Of a stretch of 15,783 nucleotides of DNA, positions 1 through 6,420 are shown piece after piece (the first letter of the stretch is position 1; every line of letters starts with the position of its first letter). The position numbers and the translations under genes are program-made. The notes beneath the pieces are model-generated. The model saw nothing but the letters and a program-made list of their open reading frames with translations. It was not told where the DNA came from and made no database searches. The DNA is from JAHJFW01 sp964595075 (GTDB lineage: Bacteria > Patescibacteriota > Patescibacteriia > 2-12-FULL-60-25), in contig CAZQNT010000023.1 in the NCBI GenBank assembly GCA_964595075.1, positions 1 to 15,783 on the forward strand, read 5' to 3'.

Positions 1-1
1 C

Positions 2-130
2 AAGAAGACCGAGGACCGGGCCTTCGCTCGGTTCTGGAACAAGCTCTCGTCGACCCCTGCAACGGTCAGCGAGACCGAAGCCAACGAGATCGCGAGCGAG
101 GCGCGCGCATTCGCGCGTGGACGCACATGA
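2..130 (+). CDS. C-terminal end of an unidentified protein (5' end outside window)
   Basis: An open frame enters from the left edge and stops at the TGA at 128-130, giving 42 residues. The fragment has an Arg/Lys/Phe-rich start (RAFARFWNKL) followed by an Ala/Glu-rich, probably helical tail ending in FARGRT. Codons end mostly in G or C, as in the neighbouring recombinase remnant and unlike the genes beyond 1.5 kb. I do not recognise the family; the short charged tail is too little to decide between a small regulator and the end of something larger. The next gene starts 19 bp downstream on the same strand, so the two may share a transcript. Confidence 0.4.
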   Translation, partial: KKTEDRAFARFWNKLSSTPATVSETEANEIASEARAFARGRT

Positions 131-148
131 AGGGGCTACCCCGCGCGT

Positions 149-664
149 ATGCGCGCTCATCTCCCCGACTTCATCCGGCATCTTGCAGACCGCCGATCAC
201 CGCGAACCGTCAAGACATACGGCGCCATCTTGGCGTCTTTTTTGGCGTTCCTCGATGCGGCAAACGGCGGTCACGGGAGGCTCCCGCGCCGCTGTGACAT
301 CGAGGCGTTCCTCGGCCGGCACAGTGCAGGCGGTGGCCGACGCGCGGCCTCGACACGCAACCAGGAGTTGGCGGCGCTCCGGGCGTTCGCGAAGTTCGCC
401 GAGCTCGAGCATGGGTGGACTAGGTCGCCGATGGACGGCGTCCCCTTCAGGCACTCGACGGCGACCTTGGCGCTCACCATGGGGGCTGACCTGTCGACCG
501 TCGGCGACTTGCTCCGCCACTCGGACTTGAACACCACACGGCGCTATCTCCACCTCGTTGGGCGCGATGCGGACAACGACGCGCTTCGCGACCTCGTCGC
601 CGAACACCTGTCGCCCTGGATCGTGCCACGGATCACCGCGGGCACTACCGTGGTTGGCGCGTAG
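149..664 (+). pseudogene. tyrosine recombinase/integrase with a large internal deletion
   Basis: The N-terminal part (residues about 5-95) looks like the SAM-like core-binding domain of phage/XerC-type integrases, with RSPRTVKTYGAILASFLAFL and STRNQELAALRAFAKF. At about residue 98 the sequence jumps to the very end of the catalytic domain: RHSTATLAL, GADLSTVGDLLRHSDLNTT, then RRYLHL. Arg101 would be the second catalytic arginine, His124 the conserved His before the nucleophile, and Tyr133 the nucleophile. The first catalytic Arg, the Lys and the His of the HxxR box are absent, so well over 100 residues of the usual roughly 300-residue protein are missing while the frame stays open. It should not be able to recombine DNA. 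High G+C and its position near tRNA-Leu point to a decayed mobile element. An in-frame deletion product with a binding role remains possible. Confidence 0.7.
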
Positions 665-953
665 CGGACGAGCGCATGGCCGCAGCCGCTCATGCATTCG
701 TCTCGCTCGGGCTCGTGGGCGACGACGACTGTGCCAGCCACCAACACCAATCGAGCGCAATGAGGGCGTCCCCCCGACCGCGTCAGCATCGTCCGTTTGA
801 CACAGTATAGTCCGCGATTGCAATGGTTCCCACGTTGGACTACTATGGCCGGGTCGTCTCTCGACCACCTCACCCTCCCCGCTGCCGTCTGGCGCGCGTA
901 ATGCACGCTCGCGAGCCTTGGGAGTGAGGAGCGCGGGTGGTGGAGACCAATGA

Positions 954-1091
954 ATGAACTCCCTGGATGCCCTCGCGGCAGAACATCCCTACCTCACCCT
1001 CACGCTCGTTCTCCTTGTTGTCGTAGTCCTTCCAGTGCTCGCGGTCGTTGCATTCGCTCGCGCGATGCACCGATGGGCCAATCGACAGTGA
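954..1091 (+). CDS. 45-residue single-span membrane peptide, unknown function
   Basis: The peptide starts MNSLDALAAEHPYL, has a strong hydrophobic stretch at about residues 14-35 (LTLTLVLLVVVVLPVLAVVA), and ends in a basic tail (ARAMHRWANRQ), so it is probably one membrane helix with the C-terminus inside. A GGAGA ribosome-binding sequence at 942-946 lies 7 nt before the ATG, and an intrinsic terminator follows 9 bp after the stop. The combination of SD, short ORF, hydrophobic span and terminator is what makes it believable despite its size. No family is recognised. The roughly 285 bp before it (665-949) show no convincing gene. G+C-rich codon use groups it with the recombinase remnant. Confidence 0.5.
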   Translation: MNSLDALAAEHPYLTLTLVLLVVVVLPVLAVVAFARAMHRWANRQ

Positions 1092-1100
1092 GCGAATCTG

Positions 1101-1126
1101 AAAACCACGGATCTGCCCGTGGTTTT
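1101..1126 (+). terminator. intrinsic terminator after the 45-residue membrane peptide
   Basis: A perfect 10-bp stem, AAAACCACGG paired with CCGTGGTTTT, closes a 6-nt loop (ATCTGC) and ends in a T run. It starts 9 bp after the stop codon of the small plus-strand gene. The A run on the left side would let it work on the minus strand too. Confidence 0.8.
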
Positions 1127-1324
1127 TGCTATTGATGACCGAAGATTGCCCGAAACAGTAGAACCGTGTGCACTGCCACGAACTACGTCGTGACCGACAG
1201 GAAGACCGCGCCAGCATTGGCTCCGCGCGCGGAACTGCTGCTCGCGCCGCGTCCCTCGGTGTCACCTGAGGACGGAGTCAGCCCGAACTATCCGCCGGCA
1301 TCGACGATTGCGCTCAGTGTACGC

Positions 1325-1363
1325 AAAAACGCGCGGCCGCGAAGTGCTCGCGAACGCGCGTTT
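1325..1363 (-). terminator. intrinsic terminator of tRNA-Leu
   Basis: Read on the minus strand, AAACGCGCG (1355-1363) pairs with CGCGCGTTT and is followed by more T residues (1325-1329). It begins 6 bp after the encoded CCA of tRNA-Leu. The loop is G+C-rich and can itself pair. Confidence 0.75.
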
Positions 1364-1369
1364 CATGCA

Positions 1370-1455
1370 TGGTGCTCAGGAGAGGACTCGAACCTCCACG
1401 GGATTGCTCCCGCCAGCACCTCAAGCTGGTGCGTATACCATTCCGCCACCTGAGC
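1370..1455 (-). tRNA. tRNA-Leu (anticodon GAG)
   Basis: The 86-nt minus-strand sequence folds as a class II tRNA. The acceptor is GCTCAGG/CCTGAGC with the discriminator A and CCA encoded. The anticodon arm is CCAGC-TTGAGGT-GCTGG, giving anticodon GAG (reads CUC/CUU leucine codons). The long variable arm (CGGGAGCAATCCCG) is typical of leucine tRNAs, and the T arm contains GGTTCGAGTCC. It has its own terminator, and its 5' flank is duplicated (repeat units at 1446-1487 and 1548-1589). It is the first clear feature right of the G+C-rich segment with the recombinase remnant. Confidence 0.95.
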
Positions 1456-1487
1456 TGATTTTACTTTCTCGGCAGAGCCTCGGTCAA
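1446..1487. repeat. 42-bp direct repeat, tRNA-proximal copy
   Basis: Identical over 42 bp to 1548-1589 (offset 102 bp). On the minus strand it reads from TTGACC through TAAAAT into the first 10 nt of tRNA-Leu (GCTCAGGTGG). The proximal copy therefore carries the real tRNA 5' end, and the distal copy carries a 10-nt stub of it. Confidence 0.9.
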
Positions 1488-1500
1488 AAAACTGTGTCAG

Positions 1501-1537
1501 GCGTCGGTCCCGGCGCGTTTTTCGCGCCGTCGGACGC
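1501..1537 (-). other. G+C-rich hairpin between the two repeat copies
   Basis: CGGCGCG (1511-1517) pairs with CGCGCCG (1523-1529) over a five-T/A loop, with an outer GCGTC/GACGC pairing. It lies in the predicted tRNA-Leu leader. On the minus strand a run of six T follows about 9 nt after the stem, too far for a textbook terminator. Confidence 0.5.
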
Positions 1538-1547
1538 ATGGTCCGAC

Positions 1548-1589
1548 CCACCTGAGCTGATTTTACTTTCTCGGCAGAGCCTCGGTCAA
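1548..1589. repeat. 42-bp direct repeat, distal copy with tRNA-Leu 5' stub
   Basis: Exact second copy of 1446-1487, separated from it by 60 bp containing a hairpin. It ends 3 bp before the stop codon of the DAGK-like gene. It either arose by tandem duplication of the tRNA promoter region or marks the ends of an integration/excision event. Confidence 0.9.
1560..1589 (-). promoter_or_regulatory. likely functional promoter of tRNA-Leu (distal copy)
   Basis: The -35 is TTGACC (1584-1589), the spacer 18 bp and the -10 TAAAAT (1560-1565). A start near 1553 would give a leader of roughly 100 nt before the mature tRNA. The identical proximal motif (1458-1487) would start about 4 nt inside the tRNA, so only this distal copy could produce a complete tRNA by the usual spacing. 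Confidence 0.55.
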
Positions 1590-1592
1590 TAA

Positions 1593-2432
1593 TTACCTCA
1601 TTCCTATTTTTCGACGCGAACCGAAAGTACCATTTTTTACCACGGTTGGCAATGGCTCATCAACCCCCACCAACCTTCGGCCGCGGCCGGTGATGAAACG
1701 GAAATTCCGCTTTACGCTCTCTATTTCAAAACGGAATCCGCTGACCACGTGCGCGTCCACTTTTGCCTCGATAGGGTCTTTGGAAAAAAGCTTTCCTTTG
1801 TTCAAAAAAATCCTCGTCTCGTCCTGCGGTCTCTTCTTCCAAGAAAACCCTCGACGCGACTGCGGCTGCGCGGTTATTATCGCTTCAAGCCCGCCGGATG
1901 CCGTTTCATTTTGCAATATGAATTCTTTATTGTACGCCGACCTGTTTCTGATAGCCAACGATCCGCCGTCCGTAGGCGAAATGCGATAACGGCCTTCAAC
2001 GTCCAACGTGGCGAGAGTCGCGGACACGCTCACCTCTGTCAAAAAATAACGATTGTCTATTTTTCCTGTATCAATTGTCTCGATCAATCGCGACGTAATA
2101 ACCTCGCACGCGGCAACGCCAACAGGGATGTTGAACAATTCGCCCACCGCCGAAGGTCCGACAATCGGAATGTATCCGATGGTTATTCCCAAATCCGGCA
2201 GGAACCACATCACCTTGTCCAGCGTAGAATCGTTCCCCACTATGATAAGCGTCTTGGTTCCGTCCTTCACAATTCCCTCTACAAGATCTTTCGGACTGCG
2301 AAACAAAGCGAGTCGACCGATGCGGCCCGCAAGATCGTATGTATTCAACTTAGTCTCCAGCGCCGCGACTTCGCGTTCGAAACCGCGGTCGGATAAAAAG
2401 TCATCGTAGATGTAGGAATAACCGACATTCAT
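1593..2432 (-). CDS. DAGK/YegS-like lipid kinase family protein
   Basis: 279 residues. The N-terminal half has the fold signature of diacylglycerol/sphingosine kinase catalytic domains: a short alternating segment up to LIIVGNDSTLDKVM (residues about 62-75, where the family usually has GGDGT), then ITIGYIPIVGPSAVGELFNIP (about 83-103), the counterpart of the phosphate-binding G-rich region and GTANDFA-like stretch. Family members phosphorylate lipid-linked substrates at the membrane with ATP. The second half (residues 140-279) is beta-rich (DVEGRYRISPTDGGSLAIRN), as in the C-terminal sandwich of these enzymes, and the tail is basic. The nucleotide loop is altered (GNDST), so activity is uncertain. 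It begins 5 bp after the bactofilin stop, clearly co-transcribed with it. Confidence 0.6.
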   Translation of the reverse strand: MNVGYSYIYDDFLSDRGFEREVAALETKLNTYDLAGRIGRLALFRSPKDLVEGIVKDGTKTLIIVGNDSTLDKVMWFLPDLGITIGYIPIVGPSAVGELFNIPVGVAACEVITSRLIETIDTGKIDNRYFLTEVSVSATLATLDVEGRYRISPTDGGSLAIRNRSAYNKEFILQNETASGGLEAIITAQPQSRRGFSWKKRPQDETRIFLNKGKLFSKDPIEAKVDAHVVSGFRFEIESVKRNFRFITGRGRRLVGVDEPLPTVVKNGTFGSRRKIGMR

Positions 2433-2437
2433 CAGAG

Positions 2438-2890
2438 CTATTGTTCAGTCTCCGTATCTTCTTCCGACGCACGCTCAGCTCGCGGTTTCGCGGGCGACTT
2501 TGGCGCCGAAGTCGTGCCGATCGCAACCTTTCCGATTAATGCCGCTCCAGACTCGATGGAAGCGGTTTCGCATTGAACGTCGCCAACGACCTTGGCCGTT
2601 GCCTTCAAGTCAAGATGCGACGTTACCGTCAAATTCCCTTCAAGCGAACCGGCGATCACGGCGCTTTCCGCCCGCACATCGGCCGCTAGTTTCGCTTGCG
2701 GTCCAACGGTAAGCATGCCGCTTGTCTCAACGTGGCCCTGTACCTCCCCTTCGATCTGCACGTCTCCCTTGCTTGTAAAATCGCCTTCGACGCGCACGCC
2801 GTGGGCGATAATGGTCATCCCCGCGCCCTTTTCCCCATACGAAGAAATAGCGCCTTCCTCATCAAAACGTTTGGTTGTAAACATGGACAT
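2438..2890 (-). CDS. bactofilin family cytoskeletal/polymer-forming protein
   Basis: About 150 residues. After a disordered N-terminus, residues from GMTIIAHGVRVEGDFTSKGD onward form the repetitive beta-helix core of bactofilins, with recurring G-x-V/I-x-G turns (VQIEGEVQGHVETSG, AVIAGSLEGNLTVTSHL, GAALIGKVAI). The tail is Pro/Lys- and acid-rich and probably disordered. Bactofilins self-assemble without nucleotide into filaments at the membrane and scaffold envelope-related enzymes. The ATG at 2890 is preferred over that at 2899, because a promoter -10 (TAAGGT, 2900-2905) directly abuts the upstream ATG; ATG 2884 is also possible. The lipid-kinase-like gene follows after 5 bp, suggesting a shared envelope role. 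Confidence 0.85.
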   Translation of the reverse strand: MSMFTTKRFDEEGAISSYGEKGAGMTIIAHGVRVEGDFTSKGDVQIEGEVQGHVETSGMLTVGPQAKLAADVRAESAVIAGSLEGNLTVTSHLDLKATAKVVGDVQCETASIESGAALIGKVAIGTTSAPKSPAKPRAERASEEDTETEQ

Positions 2891-2899
2891 AGCGCCCAT

Positions 2900-2929
2900 A
2901 CCTTAACGAACAAACAGAAAAAACGTCAA
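2900..2929 (-). promoter_or_regulatory. candidate promoter of bactofilin-DAGK operon
   Basis: TTGACG (2924-2929), 18-bp spacer, TAAGGT (2900-2905). The start would be near 2893, only a few nt before the ATG at 2890. The -35 is good and the -10 weak. Confidence 0.45.
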
Positions 2930-2937
2930 CTTTCCCA

Positions 2938-3024
2938 TGTCATCCTCGCGAAGGCGGGGATCCACGTCAAAGGATGAATTATTCCTTTATCTGGATTCCC
3001 CCGATGGTCATCGGGGGAATGACA
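2938..3024. repeat. palindromic repeat element, intergenic copy
   Basis: 87 bp bounded by TGTCAT/ATGACA. Each half is a hairpin: CCTCGCGAAGGCGGGG on the left and CCCCCGATGGTCATCGGGGG on the right. The inner arms GGATCCA/TGGATTC also pair, so the whole can fold as one long structure. It is closely similar to the element inside valS at 10054-10143 and lies between the histidine kinase stop and the bactofilin promoter, where its transcript could act as a terminator or RNA stabiliser. Confidence 0.8.
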
Positions 3025-3030
3025 CGAACG

Positions 3031-4602
3031 TCAAACCAAAGGAAACTCCACCGTAAATGCCGCGCCTTTTCCAGTACCGTCGCTCATAACAGAGACTCGT
3101 CCGCCGACGCTCTCCATCAGCCGCTTCACAACGTAGAGTCCGAGACCGGCTCCGTCGTGTTTCTTGTCATGCGCGAACCGTCCGCGATGGAACTGTTTAA
3201 AAATTTGCGATAAATCCTTTTCAGCAAGACCGGCGCCCGTATCCGAAACCGTGACGACAAGGGAGGCGTCGCGTAAAAAAGCCACGAGAATTACCGAACC
3301 GTCGTCAGTAAACTTGATGGCGTTATCTACGAGATTAAAAATGACATTTCTCATAACTTCGCGATCCAACAACATCTCTTTTGGAACGCCCGTGAAAGAC
3401 GATCGAAGTTCTATCTTTTTCGCATTCGCGAGAGGCGCCAATTCCGCCAAAAGTTCTCTTATTTCATTTACTACGTTTACGGACGTTCTTGCCGTATGAA
3501 AAGCACCGGCTTCAAGGCGCGCCGCGTTCAACGAAGTCTCCGCCATGGCGAGCAAACGGTCTGCTGATTGCTTAATTTGAGCTATCGCCGGCTCCGCTTC
3601 ATCGCTTATTTTTCCGCTTTCTCCGCGCAATAACGCATCGCTGGCAAAACGAATGCAGCCAAGCGGACCGCGAAGCTGATGAGCTATCATAGAAATGGTT
3701 TCGCATCTGGCGGAATCCAAACGCTCCAGTTCGCACATCCGTTTCTCCAATTGACGGCATTTTCCAGATTCATTTCGTACCGACTTAACGGCAAGAAGAC
3801 CGAATGAGCCGATCACAAGAAGACCGATGAGTGACGCGCCGGCTTCAATCGGAGTTCCGGCGCGAAAAAGAGATACAACGACAGCTGAAAACAACGCGAT
3901 AGAAAACACCTCTATAGCCGGAATTTTTACGAAAAATAAACCGGAGCGAACAAACGCCATTGATGAAAGAATAAAAAACGCGGCGCCGAGAACGGTAAGC
4001 GCAAAACCGACGTAAAAAGGCATTGATAAAAACTGCCCAAACCCCGAGACTAGAAAGATCGTGAGCAACAGGATCGTATAAACCGCGCGCCTACGTTCGG
4101 GATAGTCCGCGATGCGCGAATATATGATCGGATATAGCTGCACTGCGATCGCGATAAGTACTACGGAATAATAAACAACGGCGAACATTGCGCAGCCCTC
4201 CAACAGCCGCGATCCTACGTTTGAAGCGGGAAAGGCGACGCGGAGCAAAAATGCCGTGTCTATCACTCCGAACAAAAACAACGAAACCGGATAACAAAGC
4301 CAGCTTCGCACAGGAAGGTGACGTCGGCTTGTGACAATCGCCGCGTGCAATGCGAGGGCGGGGCTGAAAGCGATTGTTAGATAAAACAAAATACGCCATA
4401 ACGCGAGCTGGTCAGTCAAAGCGTCGCGCTCCAGAATAGCGAACCAATCTACGGTAAGCCAAAAAGCGAAACAAAATGAAATCAGAGCGAACAGCACGTT
4501 TCCGCGCGACCACTTGTTATGCAACCACGCGGTCAAACCCAACGCGAAAATCGCCGCGGCGATTCCGACTGTGAGAGAAAGATCGAATGAAAGAAGGGGC
4601 AT
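3031..4602 (-). CDS. membrane-bound sensor histidine kinase
   Basis: 523 residues. Residues 1-275 hold seven to nine hydrophobic spans (around 8-26, 35-52, 70-90, 103-123, 138-160, 174-194, 197-218, 231-247 and 256-273), resembling the 7TM N-terminal module of some histidine kinases; no PAS or HAMP domain is evident. A short coiled coil (about 281-300) leads to the HisKA dimerisation domain with the phospho-acceptor His308 in MIAHQLRGPL. The ATPase domain follows with N box NLVDNAIKFT (423-432), G1 DTGAGL (454-459), F-box-like IFKQFHRG and G2 GAGLGLYVVKRL (484-495). All catalytic boxes are intact. No response regulator lies beside it; the nearest is the single-domain receiver at 13766-14155. 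It begins 55 bp after argS, across a heptamer repeat, and probably belongs to the same transcript or uses a weak promoter there. Confidence 0.9.
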   Translation of the reverse strand: MPLLSFDLSLTVGIAAAIFALGLTAWLHNKWSRGNVLFALISFCFAFWLTVDWFAILERDALTDQLALWRILFYLTIAFSPALALHAAIVTSRRHLPVRSWLCYPVSLFLFGVIDTAFLLRVAFPASNVGSRLLEGCAMFAVVYYSVVLIAIAVQLYPIIYSRIADYPERRRAVYTILLLTIFLVSGFGQFLSMPFYVGFALTVLGAAFFILSSMAFVRSGLFFVKIPAIEVFSIALFSAVVVSLFRAGTPIEAGASLIGLLVIGSFGLLAVKSVRNESGKCRQLEKRMCELERLDSARCETISMIAHQLRGPLGCIRFASDALLRGESGKISDEAEPAIAQIKQSADRLLAMAETSLNAARLEAGAFHTARTSVNVVNEIRELLAELAPLANAKKIELRSSFTGVPKEMLLDREVMRNVIFNLVDNAIKFTDDGSVILVAFLRDASLVVTVSDTGAGLAEKDLSQIFKQFHRGRFAHDKKHDGAGLGLYVVKRLMESVGGRVSVMSDGTGKGAAFTVEFPLV

Positions 4603-4620
4603 GAGGGCTGGGGAAAAAAG

Positions 4621-4641
4621 TAGCTAGTAGCTTGTAGCTAG
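4621..4641. repeat. heptamer short tandem repeat
   Basis: Three copies of a 7-bp unit, TAGCTAG / TAGCTTG / TAGCTAG, in the 54-bp space between argS and the histidine kinase gene. A second heptamer tract with a different unit lies at 11604-11631. Confidence 0.7.
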
Positions 4642-4656
4642 TATGGGAACAAACGA

Positions 4657-6420
4657 CTACATCTCCTCGGGAGTTGAGATGCCTAAGAGATCGAGGCCGT
4701 GAGTAAGAGCGTGGCGGGCGAGGAGCACGAGCTGAAGGCGAGCTTCTTTAACTCCTTGCGGAGCTTCTAAAACCGGAACGTCGCGATAAAAAGCGTTGAC
4801 TTCCTGCGCCAAGGAAAAACACCACTGCGCAACCAAGCTTGGCTTGGCTTCGCTTGCCGCGCGACGTACCACGTCAGCGAACTGCGCGACTCGAATTACA
4901 AGTTGCCGCTCGCTATTCTCCACCAAGCCGGAAAAATCCAAATTCGGTTGAAAGCCGAGCGACCATCCTGATTTTTTCAAAATACTCCCGAGACGCGTTG
5001 CAGCGTATTGAATATACGGACCCGTGTCTCCCTCGAATGATAACGCTTTTGCAACGTCGAAGACAATAACCTTGTTCGGATCCTGTTTCACGATCGCATA
5101 TTTTATCCCTGCCGCCGCCGAGACTCTCGCCGCTTGATCGATGCGTTCGTCATCCCAGTCGCCTCCGTGGCGCTCCACTGTTGCCGCGCGCGCCGCTTCC
5201 ACAACCATATCTCTAAACGCCTGAAATGTAATGATATTACCCTTGCGGCTAGACATGGCGCCTTCCGGCAATGTGACGAGTTCGTAGCCGAGATATTCGT
5301 ACGGCTTTCCATATCCCATGCGTTTGAGCGCCTCCCCAAGCTGGCGCATCGCAAGAGATTGTCTCTCATCAACCAAGACGATGCTTTGCGTAAACTCCGG
5401 ATATTCCTGCGCCTTCAATTCCGCAAGCGCCAAATCTTTCGCCGCGTACAAAAGAGATCCATCCGATTTTCGAAGCAACATCATTCCGAGCTTCTGCTCT
5501 TCCATATCGATCAACACGGCTCCTTGGCTCTCTTTCGCAATCCCCTCTTTTTCCAAATGCTTCACGATCTCCTGCGAGCGATCGAGACACTCGGACTCAA
5601 AAAACTGCCGCTCGATTCGCACGCCAAGCTCGCCAAATATCTCCGTCAGTTCATCCATGCTCCACTTGCGAGTCTCCTTCCACAACTCTTCCCAAGCCGG
5701 ATCGTGGCTTTCAAGCGCGTTGTGCACGAACGAAACTTTTTCTTTAGCGGATTCATTCTCCTCCATTACTCGCGTTGCGTCGCTGTATATCTGTCCGAGA
5801 TACTGCGCCGTATGTTTTTCAATCGGGACTGCATCAATGAGCGCGTCAACGTCTTTTAGAGAAAACTTTTTTATATTGAACCCATGAGCCGTCACTAATT
5901 GCCACAAACACTTCGCTACATTCGTCCCTACGTCGTTTATATAACTCACAGGAATGACCCTGGCTCCGGCGCGACGGAATAAATGGACGAGCGACGCGCC
6001 AAGAATAAAATTGCGAAGATGCCCGACGTGAATCTCCTTGTGCGTGTTCGGATTTGCGTATTCGAATAGGATCGTCTGTTTAACCAGCGCATCCGTTTCA
6101 CCAAAAGCATCCGAATTTTTCTTCGCTTCTTTCAGGAGACGTGGAAGAAGCTCCGTGACCTTCAGAGTAATGTTGAGATACGGTCCGATTGCCGCGGCTT
6201 TTGCGACGCCGTCGAAATCCGAAAGCGCAGCGGCGAGATTTTTCGCAATCTCAGTCGGTTTCTCTCCGCTTTTTTCCGCAAAACGAAAACAAGCCAACGC
6301 GATATCTCCCAACTCCGGTTTAGGCGCGAGAGTAAATTCGGTAGCGTCTATCTTTATCTTCGTTATCTTACTTATCTGTCGCGCCATTCGGCCAAGCGCC
6401 TCGTCCCATGTAGGCTTCAT
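4657..6420 (-). CDS. argS: arginyl-tRNA synthetase
   Basis: 587 residues, normal for the class I enzyme that charges tRNA-Arg with ATP in the cytoplasm. The N-terminal Add-1 region (about 1-90, ELGDIALACFRFAEK) is followed by the HIGH-type motif HVGH (131-134) inside EYANPNTHKEIHVGHLRN, a hallmark of ArgRS. SYINDVGTNVAKCLWQL follows, and the KMSKS counterpart is MSSRKGN (389-395), which in ArgRS often lacks the canonical lysine. The C-terminal DALR anticodon-binding domain occupies about 465-587 (DTGPYIQYAATRLGSIL, LARHALTHGLDLLG). Its ATG overlaps the tyrS stop (ATGA), so the two are translationally coupled. Nothing is missing. Confidence 0.97.
   Translation of the reverse strand: MKPTWDEALGRMARQISKITKIKIDATEFTLAPKPELGDIALACFRFAEKSGEKPTEIAKNLAAALSDFDGVAKAAAIGPYLNITLKVTELLPRLLKEAKKNSDAFGETDALVKQTILFEYANPNTHKEIHVGHLRNFILGASLVHLFRRAGARVIPVSYINDVGTNVAKCLWQLVTAHGFNIKKFSLKDVDALIDAVPIEKHTAQYLGQIYSDATRVMEENESAKEKVSFVHNALESHDPAWEELWKETRKWSMDELTEIFGELGVRIERQFFESECLDRSQEIVKHLEKEGIAKESQGAVLIDMEEQKLGMMLLRKSDGSLLYAAKDLALAELKAQEYPEFTQSIVLVDERQSLAMRQLGEALKRMGYGKPYEYLGYELVTLPEGAMSSRKGNIITFQAFRDMVVEAARAATVERHGGDWDDERIDQAARVSAAAGIKYAIVKQDPNKVIVFDVAKALSFEGDTGPYIQYAATRLGSILKKSGWSLGFQPNLDFSGLVENSERQLVIRVAQFADVVRRAASEAKPSLVAQWCFSLAQEVNAFYRDVPVLEAPQGVKEARLQLVLLARHALTHGLDLLGISTPEEM

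Noticed and set aside
197..906. Minus-strand ORFs of 223 and 120 residues over the integrase remnant
   Set aside because: Arg/Pro-rich shadow frames typical of G+C-rich DNA; the plus-strand frame has recognisable recombinase motifs.
1166..1453. Plus-strand ORF ending in SGEDSNLHGIAPASTSSWCV
   Set aside because: It is the antisense of tRNA-Leu and of its terminator; this peptide ending is a well-known false product of leucine tRNA genes.
1446..1589. Direct repeats as a CRISPR array
   Set aside because: Only two copies with one 60-bp interval, and the repeat contains a tRNA end and promoter; no array structure anywhere in the window.
5134..5887. Long plus-strand ORFs opposite argS (up to 241 residues), with similar ones opposite tyrS and valS
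   Set aside because: They mirror strongly supported synthetase genes, lack SDs and domains, and show low-complexity frames expected from the complementary strand.
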